This document shows, piece after piece, positions 24,891-36,440 of a DNA stretch of 64,000 nucleotides. A program made the translations under genes and the position numbers. A model generated the notes under the pieces. It was not told the origin of the DNA. It searched no databases and saw only the letters and a program-made list of their open reading frames with translations. The stretch's first letter is position 1; each line of letters begins with the position of its first letter. The DNA lies in the NCBI GenBank assembly GCA_028752905.1, contig JAQNBH010000003.1:41220187-41284186 (forward strand), given 5' to 3'. This DNA comes from Cladorhizidae sp. MBARI D1340-BT2. Taxonomy: Eukaryota > Porifera > Demospongiae > Poecilosclerida > Cladorhizidae.

Positions 24891-25145
24891 TAGAGTACAT
24901 GAAAACCAACAGTCAGAACCCCTTTACCAATGTCAGTAGTTTCTATGAAGAGCCAGGCAGGACGGTCACCACCATAATAGACCCTCAGCTGGCTCTAGGT
25001 CTGTCATAGGGTGACTCTGCATATTATATGAAGAGAGAGCAGCAGTTATGGGTGTGGATAAGGAATGCCTACTATATGTAATATTAGTAGAGCAAGTGGC
25101 AGTTGTGGATGTGTGGATAAGGGAGGAGTCTCTGCCTACTATATA

Positions 25146-25947
25146 CAGTGGAATCTCCAATAGCAGACCCTCCAAATAGTGAATGACCTCTCTACAGTTA
25201 ACAGACCAAATGCCTCCGAATGATTCCCATATATCAGCTTAACTTCGAAAGTGATCACCTTCAACTCCGAACAGCGAATGCTTAGCTCATTGACCACTAC
25301 CAATTATAAGTAAAAATTACCTCCGAATGCAAAGGAGAACCCACTCCACAATAATTTTAATTATTTACATAATTATAAAATACTGCACGGAGTGATAAAA
25401 CTATACCCTCTGAATTAATTTGCAAGTGAATATTTGAATGGTGAAGAGGAAGTACCTGTGTGTGTTGATATGGATGGGTAGACTTGGAATGGCAATATTT
25501 TGGTCCAACTGAGTGCTAGGAGTGATGAAATAATAATAGACTTACTGACGATGAGTTGGATGAAGAATAGCCCGAGCCAAAGATGAAGACATTTAGTGAG
25601 GCACTCAAGGCACTAGATGAGGTAATGTGTTTTTTTAAAGGTTGTGTGTATTTTCTTGAAGCTGGTACACTGTCAGCTATGCAGGAGATGTATTAGCATC
25701 AGCATGAAGCAGACCACACTGCATGATTTCCTGATCCCGAACTCACTGATATAATTATTATTGTATAATTCCAGTAACTGGAATACTTTTACATGATTCT
25801 CCCTCCAGTATTGATAGAAATCATTTTAATGTACTTATAGATGATTAGTTAGGTGTGAGATAATGGTTGACCTCTAAGAGCAACCAACCTCTCAACAGTG
25901 AACAAAGTGCCCAGTCCCAAATCATTCTCTCTTCGTAGATTCCACTC
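25146..25947 (+). mobile_element. pogo/Tigger deletion derivative, 802 bp, TA target site (copy B)
   Basis: The ends are CAGTGGAATCTCC at 25146 and the inverted GTAGATTCCACTC at 25947, both flanked by TA, as expected for Tc1/mariner/pogo elements. The interior keeps traces of a pogo-type acidic tail (TDDELDEE, KMKTFSEALKALDEV) and MKQTTLHDFLIPNS on the plus strand with stops. It is non-autonomous. Confidence 0.65.
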
Positions 25948-26130
25948 TATATGTAATACTACTAGAGTAGAGAGAGTGGCAATTGTGGGTGCGTGTATAA
26001 GGGAGGAGTCTGGGCAAACTATGGGTGTTTAATCACCGACTAGATCAGCTACTCTGCCTGTTATTTCTCTCTGTTCTAGAGTGGGTGTTTAATCACTGAC
26101 TAGGTCAGTTATTCTGCCTACTATTTTTGG

Positions 26131-27080
26131 TGTGGGTGAACTGCTATGTCAGTCAGAGGGATACCACCAAATCGCATGGGAGGAAACCAGGCATGTGTGT
26201 TGTGCATATAGCCAGGGTGTGTGGATCAAGTGTGGCTTGCAAATTGTCTATCAGGCTTGTATGTGCATGTGTGTAGAGCAAATAATGATATTCTGTTTGA
26301 CTGTGGTTTCATAAGGCTCTCATAACTGAATCATTAAGATCATTTTATTGTAAGCAGAGAACTGAGGAAAATGGAAAAATATTTGGGCAGTTGAACTTGA
26401 GCCCTCATACTTTCTGGGCAGGGGTCTCAACCGCTAAGCCCAATAAGTATGATCACCCCCCAATGGGTACTTAAACACTCTCTCAGTTGCAACAGTCTTG
26501 GTTTAAGCCCTCTTGCTAATTAACTTACTATGTTCAGGGCTAGGCCCTGCTAGGGTGTGGTATATTGTGCTGTGCCTTTTTGGTAGGGCTCCTCCCATGG
26601 AGGGGGTGGGGACTTGGGTTGAAGGAGCCAATAGAGCAATGTTTTGTGTGGGTGGACTGCTATGTCAGTCGGAGGGGTACCACCCCACTCTCATGAGAGA
26701 AAAACAGGCATACATGTTGTGCATATACAGGATGTATAGATCAAGTATGGTCATGGGGTGACCCTCACTAATTGTCCATCAGGCTTGTATGTACATATGT
26801 GTAGAGCACATAATGATATCCTGCATCGGTATAGTTTTATAAGCCCCTCACAAATTAATCATTAAGCTTGTTTTATTGTAAGCTAAGAAATGAGGACAAC
26901 TGGGGAAAAAAATTGGGCTCCATCAGGAGTTGAACTTAAGCCCTAAAGCTTTCCGGGCAGGGGTCTCAACCGCAAGGCCACAGGCACCCAACAGATTTGA
27001 TCGCCCCCCTTAACTCTCTCTCAGTTACAAGAGTCTCAGTTATAAACCTTCTTGCTAATTAACTATTGACTATGTTCAGG
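26131..27080 (-). repeat. Tandemly doubled tRNA-derived SINE-like unit (copy B)
   Basis: Two units of about 516 bp start at 26131 and 26647 (GTGGGTG.ACTGCTATGTCA). Each contains, on the minus strand, a tRNA-like head at about 26446-26385 and 26993-26914. The head has an A-box-like GCGGTTGAGA and, about 40 nt later, B-box-like AGTTCAACTC. An acceptor-like GGGTGCC start is kept in the second. A functional tRNA is unlikely because the cloverleaf stems are imperfect. Confidence 0.5.
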
Positions 27081-27768
27081 GCTATGTGTAATCACATAGT
27101 AAGTGTGGTAATGACAACATGACTCAGTGTGATAGTATGTGTGTCTGTGGTACGTATGTATGCTTATGTGTGATCACATGACGCAGTATGGTATAGTGGT
27201 CACATGACTCAGTGTAGTAGTGATCACATGTCTTAGTGCGGTATGTGTGTCTGTGGTGTATGTATTCTTGTGTATGATCACATGACTTAATATGGTAGTA
27301 TGTGTGCTGTATGCATGGGTGATCACATGACTCATTTTGGTGTGAATGTATTCATGTATATCTACCAGGCATGCTAGGATGTGTACAAAACACATATCTT
27401 AAAAACAAGAGCCAATGCAGAGGAATTATATCAGAAAATCCATGGGAGGATAGGGAAACTCATGCGCCAAAATTATTATTACAAACCTGTCCAATTAATT
27501 ATGGTCATGGTATAATGTGTTTCACACATTATACCATTATGCAGTTAGAAAGTGAACGAGTAATTTTCCGATAGCATGCGACATTTTTTTCAGGACTGAG
27601 TGTTGTAAGGTTACTAGGTGTGGTAAACTAGCAATGGGAGGTGATTACCTTTGCCTTGGTTTAGAGAAGATGAAAAGGACTTGATGTATATGGGTTTGTG
27701 TGTGCACTTCTTTCAAACCATCTACCGTAAGCTTAGTCCTGTATTGTAATGTATGGATATAACTGTTG

Positions 27769-28113
27769 GTGCAACCTGTAATTTTTTATGATCTGCCATT
27801 CAATATTAGAAATTGTGATGCTTAAAATATTTATCTATAAAGAACAGGTGAGACTAATGCATTATTTCCAATTACACTCAGAGTCTAAGTGGCCTGACCA
27901 AAGTCAATTTGGTGGTTACTCTCTGATTACCAACTACTGGGAGTCTATGGTCATCATGGTTACGCAGCCTATGAGGATTCTACAGGAAGGTGGTTAGCTA
28001 ACCTAATATCTGGTGTGTCTGAAGGTTTGTTTAACTCTTGTCCTAGTACAGACATCAGCACCAGAGATAGATAGTATTAAAGTAGTGAATATTCGACTAG
28101 ATGTAACCGTAGT
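27769..28113. repeat. Fragment C of the duplicated block
   Basis: It matches about 23572-23910 and 53180-53530 (CTGTAATTTTTTATGATCTG onward, through GGTGGTTAGCTAACCTAAT). It is fused to the end of copy B at a GTGCA-like junction. Confidence 0.75.
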
Positions 28114-28749
28114 TACTTGCCTAGCTCTTCTTCACTGTGATGGAAAGATGCCATGGTGTATTTGTTTTTCCATGCAAGCATTGGTGTGCATTAGTTGGGG
28201 GTGCGATATGTCCCAACAGATGCTATGTATATTATTGTTGTTGTTAATTTTTATGTTATTATTATTACGGTAAATTGGCTTAATTTTGATGAAATACTTT
28301 CGGTTCCAATTATCAGAGTCCACCTAATAAAATACCCATTATCGACACCTGACAACTGGCACCCCATACAAGTTTATATACTCAATTATCAGTACAGCAT
28401 GATGCTCATATTTTTAGCAGGACCCTAACAGATCCATAATACATTGTATTTCCTAATAAGTTTTACACAGATCTATGTTCATACCTGATGTAAACATGAT
28501 AAATTTGTCCCAAAATAGACTAAAAGAAGAAACAGAACAAAGGTTAGGAGAAATTATAGCTATGGCTGCAATAAATGCAAGTATGCTATGTAATGGCAGA
28601 TTAAAAAAACTCTCTCTTCCATCAGTGTAATAGATTAGGAAGTCAATACATTGTACCTGCAAAAAATGACAGCAGGCAGACATAGCCCGTGGCTACATCT
28701 TAGGCTGGATGAAGCAAGTGCCTATTATGCTACTCTCAGTTATCCGGGA

Positions 28750-28950
28750 TTATGCTAGTTTGTTCATTATGTTGCTTTCTTCCAGTAGCAATTCATCTTG
28801 AAATCTTCTTTTCTTGAGAACACCTTTCTCTCTGGCTAAATTTTGCTGAGCCTTTATCTGTGTTATGGTTTTGCCACATCCAATGTTCCAAACAAATCCA
28901 CCAAGTTCAGTATTCTCTTTAGCAGTTAAATAATTCCATGGTCGAGTAAC
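28750..28950 (-). CDS. Weak candidate terminal exon, unknown product
   Basis: After TTGGCTAG the minus strand is open for 66 codons to TAA at 28752-28750. It contains WNYLTAKENTELGGFVWNIG and a charged, possibly coiled-coil end (KGVLKKRRFQDELLLEES). No family is recognised and the length is short enough to be chance. Confidence 0.22.
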   Translation of the reverse strand, partial: VTRPWNYLTAKENTELGGFVWNIGCGKTITQIKAQQNLAREKGVLKKRRFQDELLLEESNIMNKLA

Positions 28951-29292
28951 CTAGCCAAGATGTCTGTACTGTCATGCTCAATGGCTGCATACTAGGCATG
29001 TCAACCTTCCTTAACTGCTAGAGTAGCTTGCATGATTTATCTGACTATTTCTTGCTCCTGGATGGGATGTGGTCAACAAACTAGGAGCGGACTTCGATCC
29101 TGACCTTCGCCTTCCTACTCCATGGCATCCTACTGGTAATAAAAATATATCTAACTAGATGGATAAAGTAGCTATTTAGCTAGTCAACCAGTTCCATGAA
29201 ACAGGTGAGTAGTCATGTATCATTGACTACAGCTATAATCAGCACAATTATCACAACAATCTAACCAGCAATAAAAGCTGAGGCTAGCTTAC

Positions 29293-29394
29293 CTTGCAAG
29301 TGCAATACACTTGAAAACAATCATAATGAGAAGCTTTGTCTGATGTACAGCAGCGACAAACTGGTAGAGGTCCTTCTCAATGTCAGGAAATGTC
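29293..29394 (-). CDS. Weak candidate internal exon, unknown product
   Basis: A 102-nt segment lies between acceptor TTTTCCAG and donor AAG|GTAAGC. Only the phase 2-2 frame is open, reading TFPDIEKDLYQFVAAVHQTK and then a hydrophobic run. It could pair with the segment at 28950, but the phases do not match directly. Confidence 0.22.
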
Positions 29395-29509
29395 CTGGAA
29401 AATTATTGTAAACTTTGATAGTATGAGTGGCATAAGTATGCTGATAATTGTTGTGGAATATAGTGCTGATGATTGAACAATGCTGTTAATCGGCAGCTTA
29501 TCAAGCACA

Positions 29510-29700
29510 CACTTTTCTGTTCTCAGTGGTCTAGGATTAGGTTGGGTACATGTGGTAAGAACCCACTAGGATGTTCCCAGTGGTATAGGATTAGGGTGGG
29601 CACATGTAGCAAGCATGATGTTCTCAGTAGTAAAGGATTAGGCTGGGCTCATGGAGAAAGCACCTGCTATGCTGTTCTCAGTGGTCTAGGATTAGTTGGT
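29510..29700. repeat. ~52-bp tandem repeat, four units
   Basis: Each unit has GTTCTCAGTGGTCTAGGATT followed by AGG.TGGG.CATG; units are diverged. No gene. Confidence 0.75.
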
Positions 29701-29760
29701 GGATATATAAGCTGTGAGGGATCTTGCCACATTGTACACCAGTGGCTGTCTCTGCTCACT

Positions 29761-30061
29761 TGTTGAGAGCTTACTCGATGGAATCAAGAATTAATAATTA
29801 TATAACACTCCATAGTTCTTACATTCATGGGCTCCGTCAGACTCTCAGTATGCTCCCTTTAAATAGGCTGGCATATCTGAGCCAGACATTACCTAATAAG
29901 GTAAGACTTAGCCAGATGCACACATAATATATAACCAATAAATGGTCTGATATTATAACTCACATATTATCACTGCTTCTTCTGGTCTCTGCTAGCCTAA
30001 GATATCTGTATATTGTTATCTGTCAGGAATAGCCCTGCCTGAAGGTTGTGAGTCCCTGACA
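29761..30061 (-). repeat. Gypsy-1 3' LTR (left edge tentative)
   Basis: On the minus strand it starts TGTCAGGGACTC directly after a purine tract. It has a TATA-like CTATTTAAAGGG at 29868-29857 and a plausible end ...CTCAACA at 29761. Its first bases form an inverted repeat with CCTGACA ~35 bp later, as in the Gypsy-2 LTR. No second LTR is in the window to confirm the edge. Confidence 0.5.
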
Positions 30062-30078
30062 CTCCTCCCTTCCCTCTT
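30062..30078 (-). other. Gypsy-1 polypurine tract
   Basis: The minus strand reads AAGAGGGAAGGGAGGAG immediately 5' of the LTR, the expected plus-strand primer site. Confidence 0.65.
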
Positions 30079-30109
30079 AGCAGTGCAGTTGTCTCTTCCA
30101 TCCATGCCT

Positions 30110-31400
30110 GTCAGGCTAGGCCATCGGCATTGGCATTTGAAGTTCCTGAAGGATGTTCTACCAGGAAGGAGTAGTCATGGAGGATGAGAGTCCATCTGTA
30201 CAGGCGACTACCTTCATCCTTCTTTCTCTCCAGGTAGATAAGACAGCCATGGTCCATCTGAACTGTAAAGGTAATGCAGGTCAGGTAGATCTGGATCCCT
30301 CAAACAATGGCCAAAAACTCCTTCTCTACAGTGGAGTACTGTTCCTCTCATGGTAGAAGTGGCTTGGAGTAGAATACTAGTGGTTGATGATCTATCCCAT
30401 TGTCTCTGAGCTGACTTGTGGATACCCCCAATTCCACAGTCTGAAGCATCAGTTTGGAGGGGGAGGAAGGGCCAGTTTGAGTCAGGTACTGTGAGAACAG
30501 GACCATGAGAGAGAGTCTGTTTAAGAGAATCAAAAGCTACATGTAGCTCATTTGTCTCTCCTTCTCTGTGGCTTCAGTGAGTGATTTAGCTATGTGAGAA
30601 AATGGTCATCTGAATAGCCTGCTAGGCCAAGAAAGGAATGCACATCCTTCTTCTTCCTAGTCAGACAGAAATTCTGAATCACCTGAATCTTAGCATCATG
30701 TGGACAGACCTAGCCTCTACCTACCATGTGTCCAAGGTAGAAACATTCTCTCATCGCGAAGTTACATTTCTAGGGCTTGTCTGTGAGATTGGCCTCCTCC
30801 AGTCTGGTGAGAACTTGATGTGGGTTGGCGATGTTGATCTTCCCAACAAGGGCTGAAAATGAAAAGGTTGTCCAAATATGCAGCAACAAATGAAGAGATG
30901 TCAGCAAAGAGGATTCATCAGTCGTTGGAAGACAGACGAGGCACCAACAAGACCAAAAGGCAAGACTGAGAACTCATACTTACCAAACTGTGTCACAAAG
31001 GCAATCTTCTCGATCGATGATGGATCCACGGGGACCTTCCATTACCCCTCAGTCTAATCCAATGTCATAATAAATTGTGCCCCAGCTAGACCATCACTCA
31101 AGTCTTCGATTCTTGGCATTGTTTGTGGATCATTAGTGGTCACTTTGTTAAGCCTTCTGCAGAGGCAGAGTGTGTCATCTTTCTTGGACACGAGTACTAT
31201 TGGGGATACCCATGCATGTCTGGAGGAACATATAGAACCACCCATAAGAGCTGCTCCACCTCTGTCTTGACTATGTCTTGCCTCACCTACGGCACTCAGT
31301 AATGGGGCATGGCTTTGCATCCCCAATGTCTGTGGAAATGCTGCCTCTGGTTGTACTGCCTGGCATGTCTGTGAACAGGTGGCTGTGTGGCTAGGCTAGT
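30110..31400 (-). pseudogene. Gypsy-1 reverse transcriptase and RNase H
   Basis: RT motifs are HAWVSPIVLVSKKDDTLCLC, RRLNKVTTNDPQTMPRIEDL, then FVTQFGKYEFSVLPFGLVGA and AAYLDNLFIFS; the YxDD box reads Tyr-Leu-Asp-Asn, so the second catalytic Asp is lost. RNase H keeps PLVFYSKPLLP, TVEKEFLAIV and a WTLILHDYSFLVEH tail ending NADGLA. The frame changes several times (around 31050, 30920, 30300). Confidence 0.75.
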
Positions 31401-31539
31401 GTGTCAATGTCTTATCTCTGCTCTATATTGAGATCCGGGTTGATGTTTGGTTGGCCAACATCCAGCATGTGCGCCCATGTATTGATCTCGCCTGGGTCTG
31501 GTTCTTTTGAGAGAAAATTGGACACACTCAAGTGAGAAT

Positions 31540-32550
31540 GTGAGTGCCATGGAGCCAGCAGGTTGACGTGGTATATCCTGTCAAGCTTTTTTCTTCCATC
31601 CAGACATAATCTGTAAGTTGTGCTGAATACCTTTTCCAGGACTGGGTAGGGGCCTTGCTACCTTGCAAGTAGGCTGGAGGGAGAAGTAGGTAATAGGATT
31701 ACACAAGATCAACCACTTGAAAACATCTGTCCCTTACATTCCTGTCGTACCACCTGGCCATCTCTGTTTTTGACTTGTGTTTGTGCTCTCTGGCCAGCGA
31801 GTGGAGAAATGGTCGTACATGCTCGGTAGGTATGTTAGCATGCTGTCTGGGTTTGTGGGCGGTCCTGACTTCTATCAGGTGTCAAGTGCATCCTCTCGAC
31901 ATTGCCCAAGAACCATCAAGATGGCTCTTAGGACTGAACACTTGGTTATCTGTAATTATAATAACTGTTATATCAAGCTCTGTTGTGATTACATGCTTAT
32001 TGATCAGTTTCACACTTTTATTTTATCTTGGCATATGGAAGCCTATGTGTGTTCTGTGTTTTGGTCTTTAGTGTATGTATTGTAAATTGGACGCATTCCT
32101 GTTTCCTGGGAGCAGGGTATTTAAACCTTGACTCCCAACTATTTAGTGAATTTTTATCTTGGATTGCTCAATTGTTCTATTGACTTTCTAATATTCTAAA
32201 TTTCTCTGAATTAAGCTAAGGAACGATTGTACAGCATAGATATCACTCTGGTGGCAGTAATTATTATCAAGTGGGGAGATATCTACCGAAGTGACCCTCA
32301 ACAGCGGGATTCTGGGTTGTCTGCCAAACATCAGCTCAAAGGGTGAGAAGCCCATCGCCACCTGTGGAGCTTGCCTGTGTGCAAATAAAACATATAGAAT
32401 GGCTTTTTTCCATTTGTCTCCAAACAATTCTGCTATCTTGTGGAGCATCTGCTTGAGGGTCCATTGAAATGCTCCACAATACCATCCTTTAGGGCTGGTA
32501 TGGGGAGGTTTGGATAGACTTCACACCGAGCATGTCGTAGAAGTGGTACA
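31540..32550 (-). pseudogene. Gypsy-1 integrase C-terminal half
   Basis: Pieces are YHFYDMLGVKSIQTSPYQP, then EHFNGTLKQMLHKIAELFGD, FAHRQAPQVAMGFSPFELMF, SDIYAV at the insertion site, LAREHKHKSKTEMARWYDRN and the SH3-like GPYPVLEKVFSTTYRLCLDG with YHVNLLAPWH. A 409-bp insertion (31820-32228) interrupts it. Confidence 0.7.
31820..32228 (+). mobile_element. 409-bp solo-LTR-like insertion with GTACA target duplication
   Basis: GTACA occurs at 31815-31819 and again at 32229-32233. Removing one copy plus the 409 bp restores the integrase frame across Ala-Val-Arg. The insert has a TATA-like GGGTATTTAAACC near 32110-32125. It begins TG but ends TT, so LTR identity is tentative; the 5-bp duplication fits a retroviral-type integrase. 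Confidence 0.6.
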
Positions 32551-32554
32551 TCAG

Positions 32555-35500
32555 CAGGCCCGTACACAGACTTTTGAAAAGGGGGGTGCACAATTTGGTA
32601 TGTGATTCAAGAAATCGTGTTGCAGGGGTCTAGGGGTATGTTCCCCAGGCCTGTATTTTAGGTGCTCTGAGAGTCAATTTGGTCCTCAAATAATTAATCA
32701 TTACCACAAAAAAAACACTATCACAATATCACTCAAATGGTAAATAATATCATCATGTCACTCAAATAGCAAGTTAGCCTTCTGTAATTTTCGAGGGTGC
32801 TTCTGCAGAAAAAACTTGCAAATGTTATCTATACTTATCGTGGTTTCATAGTTCATATGTATTAATGCTAAGGCAGTTAAACGTTCTTCTGTCTGTGTAC
32901 ACCTTAAATAATTGTGTAGTCGTCGGAGAGCTGATGCCAATCTTTCGCATGAACAAGAGCTCAAAGGGATGGTAGCAAAGATCTTCAATAATATACAGAT
33001 ATTTGGAAGAGATTGAGGACACTGCTTTAGAGAGTCACTTAAAGTTTCAGGACGATCTTTTTCTGCAACAAGCAACCACTTTGACTTCCACCGACAGAGT
33101 TCTTCATCGATTATATTTGGATTGAGAAGGTCATCAGAGTAGAAATCTATTGCCTCTTTAATATCACTGAAAGAAGAATTAGCATTGATGTTTGCAGGTA
33201 AAAGCCCTTGAAGGGAAGCTGCTCGCTTACTGTGAGCTGTAAATCTCGAACAAATATCAGTTATTAGATGGTCAAGGAATGGAATTGCAATAGCTATCTT
33301 GAAATATTCTTCAACTGATGTAAATTGTGGGTTTGAACGATGTTGCTGCCGTTGACTTATACGAGGCATTGATACAGATATGCCAGATTGTTCTGCAATT
33401 CTACTGCTGTGATCAAAAATACGCTTGGAATAGCTGTCAATATCTTCCCTCACTATCTTCAACTCCTCACAGCATTGCATTACTGTGGATACACCAGAAA
33501 CTATATCTTGTTTTTCCCCCTGAATTTTAACAACTGCTTCTTTCAGGTAAATTAAGGAACGATAGATCGTTACCATTGAGTAAAGAAACTCAAAAGATTC
33601 CAAGGTTTTCATATGGGCAAGTGCATTCTTTTTATCTTCTGGTGACCACAGATCATTAAACAGAGGAAAATCAATGTCTCCATAAAGCATCACTTCACAT
33701 ACATGGATTAAGAATGGATGAGCTAAGGAGAAGCGCTCCCAACCATCTATGTTCTCAATCCATCTGGTTATGCAGACATTAAGAAGAGGGGCTCGACTTG
33801 ACCTCTGTGTGTTTCGTGCCACAATTGCTTTTAACAGCCCTTCTCTTTTGGGAGAATGCTTTATCCAAAGGACGAGACTCTTAATTTGATCTATACAATT
33901 TCTGATGGGTGGAACAGAGCAAGAACTCACAATAGCCAGATTGAGTGAATGACTGGCACAGTGAGTGTAAAGTGCTTTGGGTTGCTTTTCGAGTATTCTA
34001 GCTTGAACACCAGCTTTTGTTCCACTCATTGTAGATGCACCATCATAACCCTGGCCACGCAAATTACTCAAAGACAACCCAAGATTGTCCAAGGATGTTA
34101 TGATTGCATCAGCAATGTCAACTGCCCTAACCCTCTCTAATTTTACAAATGCAATAAATTCTTCACGAATATTACATTCACTATCAACGAACCGCAAACA
34201 AATGGGCAAATGCTCAATATTGTGACAACTCACTTCATCTGCTAGCACAGAAAAAAATTGGGCAGTCTTCACCTCAGCAACAATACCAGATAGAATCATA
34301 TCAAAGCCAATAACATTAATAATGTCGTTCTGCGATCTTGGAGATATGTAAGTTGCATTTCTAGCTATTGGATTGGTGAGATGCTTATATAAAATTTTAT
34401 CAGTCCCAGCATAATCTTTAAGCAAAGCTAGAAAATTTCCTGGATTCGTACTTAGGCAAACATCTTCTCTATCACCTCGAAAAGGAAGCCCCTGCTTAGC
34501 CAGAAACAGTATGGCACGAACAATTTGACGTATAATATGTTTGTTCTCATTCATTCGTATCTGAAGAGCACTATTTGCCATCACATCAATACGGGAAGAA
34601 GGATTATCAATTGTGCCTTTCAAAACATCAGCATCTTGAAGACACTCACAATGATATTGAAGTGAAGAGTGGTTACTTAAGTCATTACTTATTTTTGCCC
34701 AATTAGAGTAAGGTTTATTCACAAGATAACCTTTATCCCTTCTATTAATACTAGAAAGAAGAAGTGAACATGGTCCACAAAAAACAGCATCCAACTTTGG
34801 GCTATACAACAGCCAGGGATATTTTTCGAGCCAAGAAATATTAAACTTTCGGTTTCTACCACGAAATTGTGTACATGGCAAAACACTAGGTGGGTTTATA
34901 TGATGATAAAGTAAAAAATACTTTTCATCAATAGAAAGACTACTAAGTGTGGAAATAATACTTTCTATAGACTTCTTTGGATCCAAGAAGGTCCCAATAT
35001 CATCAAAAGGGGGTGGTTCAAGACCTGATGAAGACTGCTGACTTGAAATTTGGACGGCAGGTTGACATTCTTGTCCACATTCATCAAGACCTGATGAAGA
35101 CTGCTGACTTGAAAGGACGGCAGGTTGACATTCTTGTCCACATTCAACATTATCACTATCACCTGATGGTGGAAGAATCATTGGTAGAGAAGGGCTTCTT
35201 GGAGCTTCATTCTGGGTGCTTGAACTGGGGAGTCCTAAAGTTACAGTAAAATATCAAATCTCAATTGTAGCTAGAGCCTAACCATTGTTTTACTTACCTC
35301 CTTCATCACAGGCAATTCTTTTGTTAAAAAAGGACCGGATGTCTTGAGATTGATGCTGTCTTTTCATAACTTTATTCCAAGGGAAACTTACACTCATAAA
35401 TTATGCACACTGCTTGCAGCTGCATGTGAGTGCAGTCCAAAGTACAACATAACAGGAAATAATTAAAGTTTTCTGGTGAAGGTGTTGATCAATCGGAATA

Positions 35501-35705
35501 GCCATTTGGTTAAGAGTTGATTGGAATGAAACAGGGTTTATGGTTTATGTATAACGGAAGTTGAACTGATGATTAACAATAAAAATGTCAGCTAGCTATT
35601 TCATGCATACATACATACATGTACACCAAGTACTGTCATGAATATAATTATTTTGAAAGGGGGGTGCCTGTGCACCCCCGTGCACCCCCCCTGTGTACGG
35701 GCCTG
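32555..35705 (-). mobile_element. hAT-like DNA transposon, 3151 bp, complete, nested in Gypsy-1 integrase
   Basis: Perfect 15-bp inverted ends CAGGCCCGTACACAG sit at 32555-32569 and 35691-35705, followed inward by G-rich GGGGGGTGCAC on both sides. The flanking direct repeat is ATCAG (32550-32554, 35706-35710). Excising the element plus one ATCAG rejoins the Gypsy-1 integrase frame. It carries one intact two-exon transposase gene, so it appears recent. Confidence 0.85.
32758..35397 (-). CDS. hAT-superfamily transposase (P52rIPK/ZMYM-like, DUF4371), intact
   Basis: Exon 1 starts at ATG 35367 (MKRQHQSQDIRSFFNKR; an in-frame ATG at 35397 adds ten residues with a stop just upstream) and ends at 35298. 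A 63-bp intron (GTAAGT...CTTTAG) leads to exon 2 at 35234-32758, giving 848 aa. Features are a TTF-type zinc-finger region (YPWLLYS...FCGPCSLL and NHSSLQYHCEC, about 165-225), catalytic-region motifs VLADEVSC (about 355) and LRGQGYDGASTMSG (about 415-428), HCASHSLNLA (about 448), and the C-terminal hAT dimerisation block SSCSCERLASALRRLHNYL. A ~21-aa N-terminal segment is tandemly doubled (DECGQECQPAV). No internal stops. It probably catalyses cut-and-paste transposition of its own element. Confidence 0.88.
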
Positions 35706-36440
35706 ATCAGTTTGCTAATAAAGTTTGATCCACAATCCGTAAAGATCTCTTCTGGATTGCCAATGTGGCTGAACACTTTCACCGAGGCTTCGGCCAATCT
35801 GGCCACTGTTCGTCCATTTGAGAGCAATTGCATCGGAGTGTTGTGTAGATTAGTCAATCATAGTGAGGATATATTGATGGCCTTCTTTCGTCTTTGGTAG
35901 CAGTTCCACCATATTCATCGCTACAAGCTGGTAAGGCAGTTCCATGATGGGAAAAGTAACTAAAGGCACTTTTGACTTCTTCCGTCTGGCTGTGCTCTGG
36001 CAAGTCTGCATCTTTGACATAGGCCCACGATATCAGAGGTGATATGCCTTGCCAAAAGTATCAGTCATGGTCTTCTTCTATCCTAAGTGTCTGGCCAAAG
36101 GAGCCTGATGTGCCAGGTGTATCACAGTCTCTCTGTAGGTTTGCAGAAGTATTAGCTAGGATATCACTCTGTCTCATCCAGCAGGCTTCCACTTCCAGTA
36201 AAGGTGCCCTGTTTGTAGAACAACATAGACTCAGGCTCGGTGCTTTGCCTACAGCAGGGAGCAAGAGTGGGGTCCTTGCTCTGAGTGCATCAGCTTCACC
36301 CTTTACCAGGTGAAGTTGGCCCCAATTAGGGCCGTGGGAAGCTTCCACTTTTGGATAGCTTCACTCTGTTGCTGTAGGCACAACTCATCATCATCGAAGT
36401 TGGGTAGCTCCACATTGGGGTCAGGAAGGTTTTTTTGGGG
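35706..36440 (-). pseudogene. Gypsy-1 integrase, zinc-binding and core
   Basis: Fragments are VIHLAHQAPLARHLGRRRT (His-His side of the zinc finger), LLPKTKEGHQYILTMID with the first core Asp, and FSHIGNPEEIFTDCGSNFIS with the second core Asp. Two or more frameshifts separate them. The end near 36440 abuts the Gypsy-2 LTR. Confidence 0.7.

Larger units (their letters stand above)
21433..27770. repeat. Duplicated 6.3-kb block, copy B
   Basis: It begins GGTGGAGTCCTCCTGTAGAA and runs to AACTGTTGGT. It matches 51081-57290 in order and orientation with few differences by eye (clearly above 90%). It contains a hAT relic, a minisatellite, a pogo derivative and doubled SINE-like units. It lacks the last ~370 bp present in copy D and is joined there to fragment C. 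Confidence 0.9.
28114..29760. other. Unassigned stretch with two weak exon candidates
   Basis: TTATTATT-rich DNA occurs around 28230-28270. Two minus-strand open segments with splice-like borders are listed separately. A ~52-bp repeat is at 29510-29700. Otherwise nothing recognised. Confidence 0.4.

Noticed and set aside
26385..26993. Functional tRNA genes
   Set aside because: Box-like motifs are present but cloverleaf stems are poor and the units are repeated; a SINE origin is more likely.
31775..32085. Two ~100-aa plus-strand ORFs
   Set aside because: They lie across the insertion border in Gypsy-1 and have no domain.
32758..35181. The large ORF as a host gene domesticated from a transposon
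   Set aside because: It sits inside intact terminal repeats and a target-site duplication, so it is the element's own transposase.
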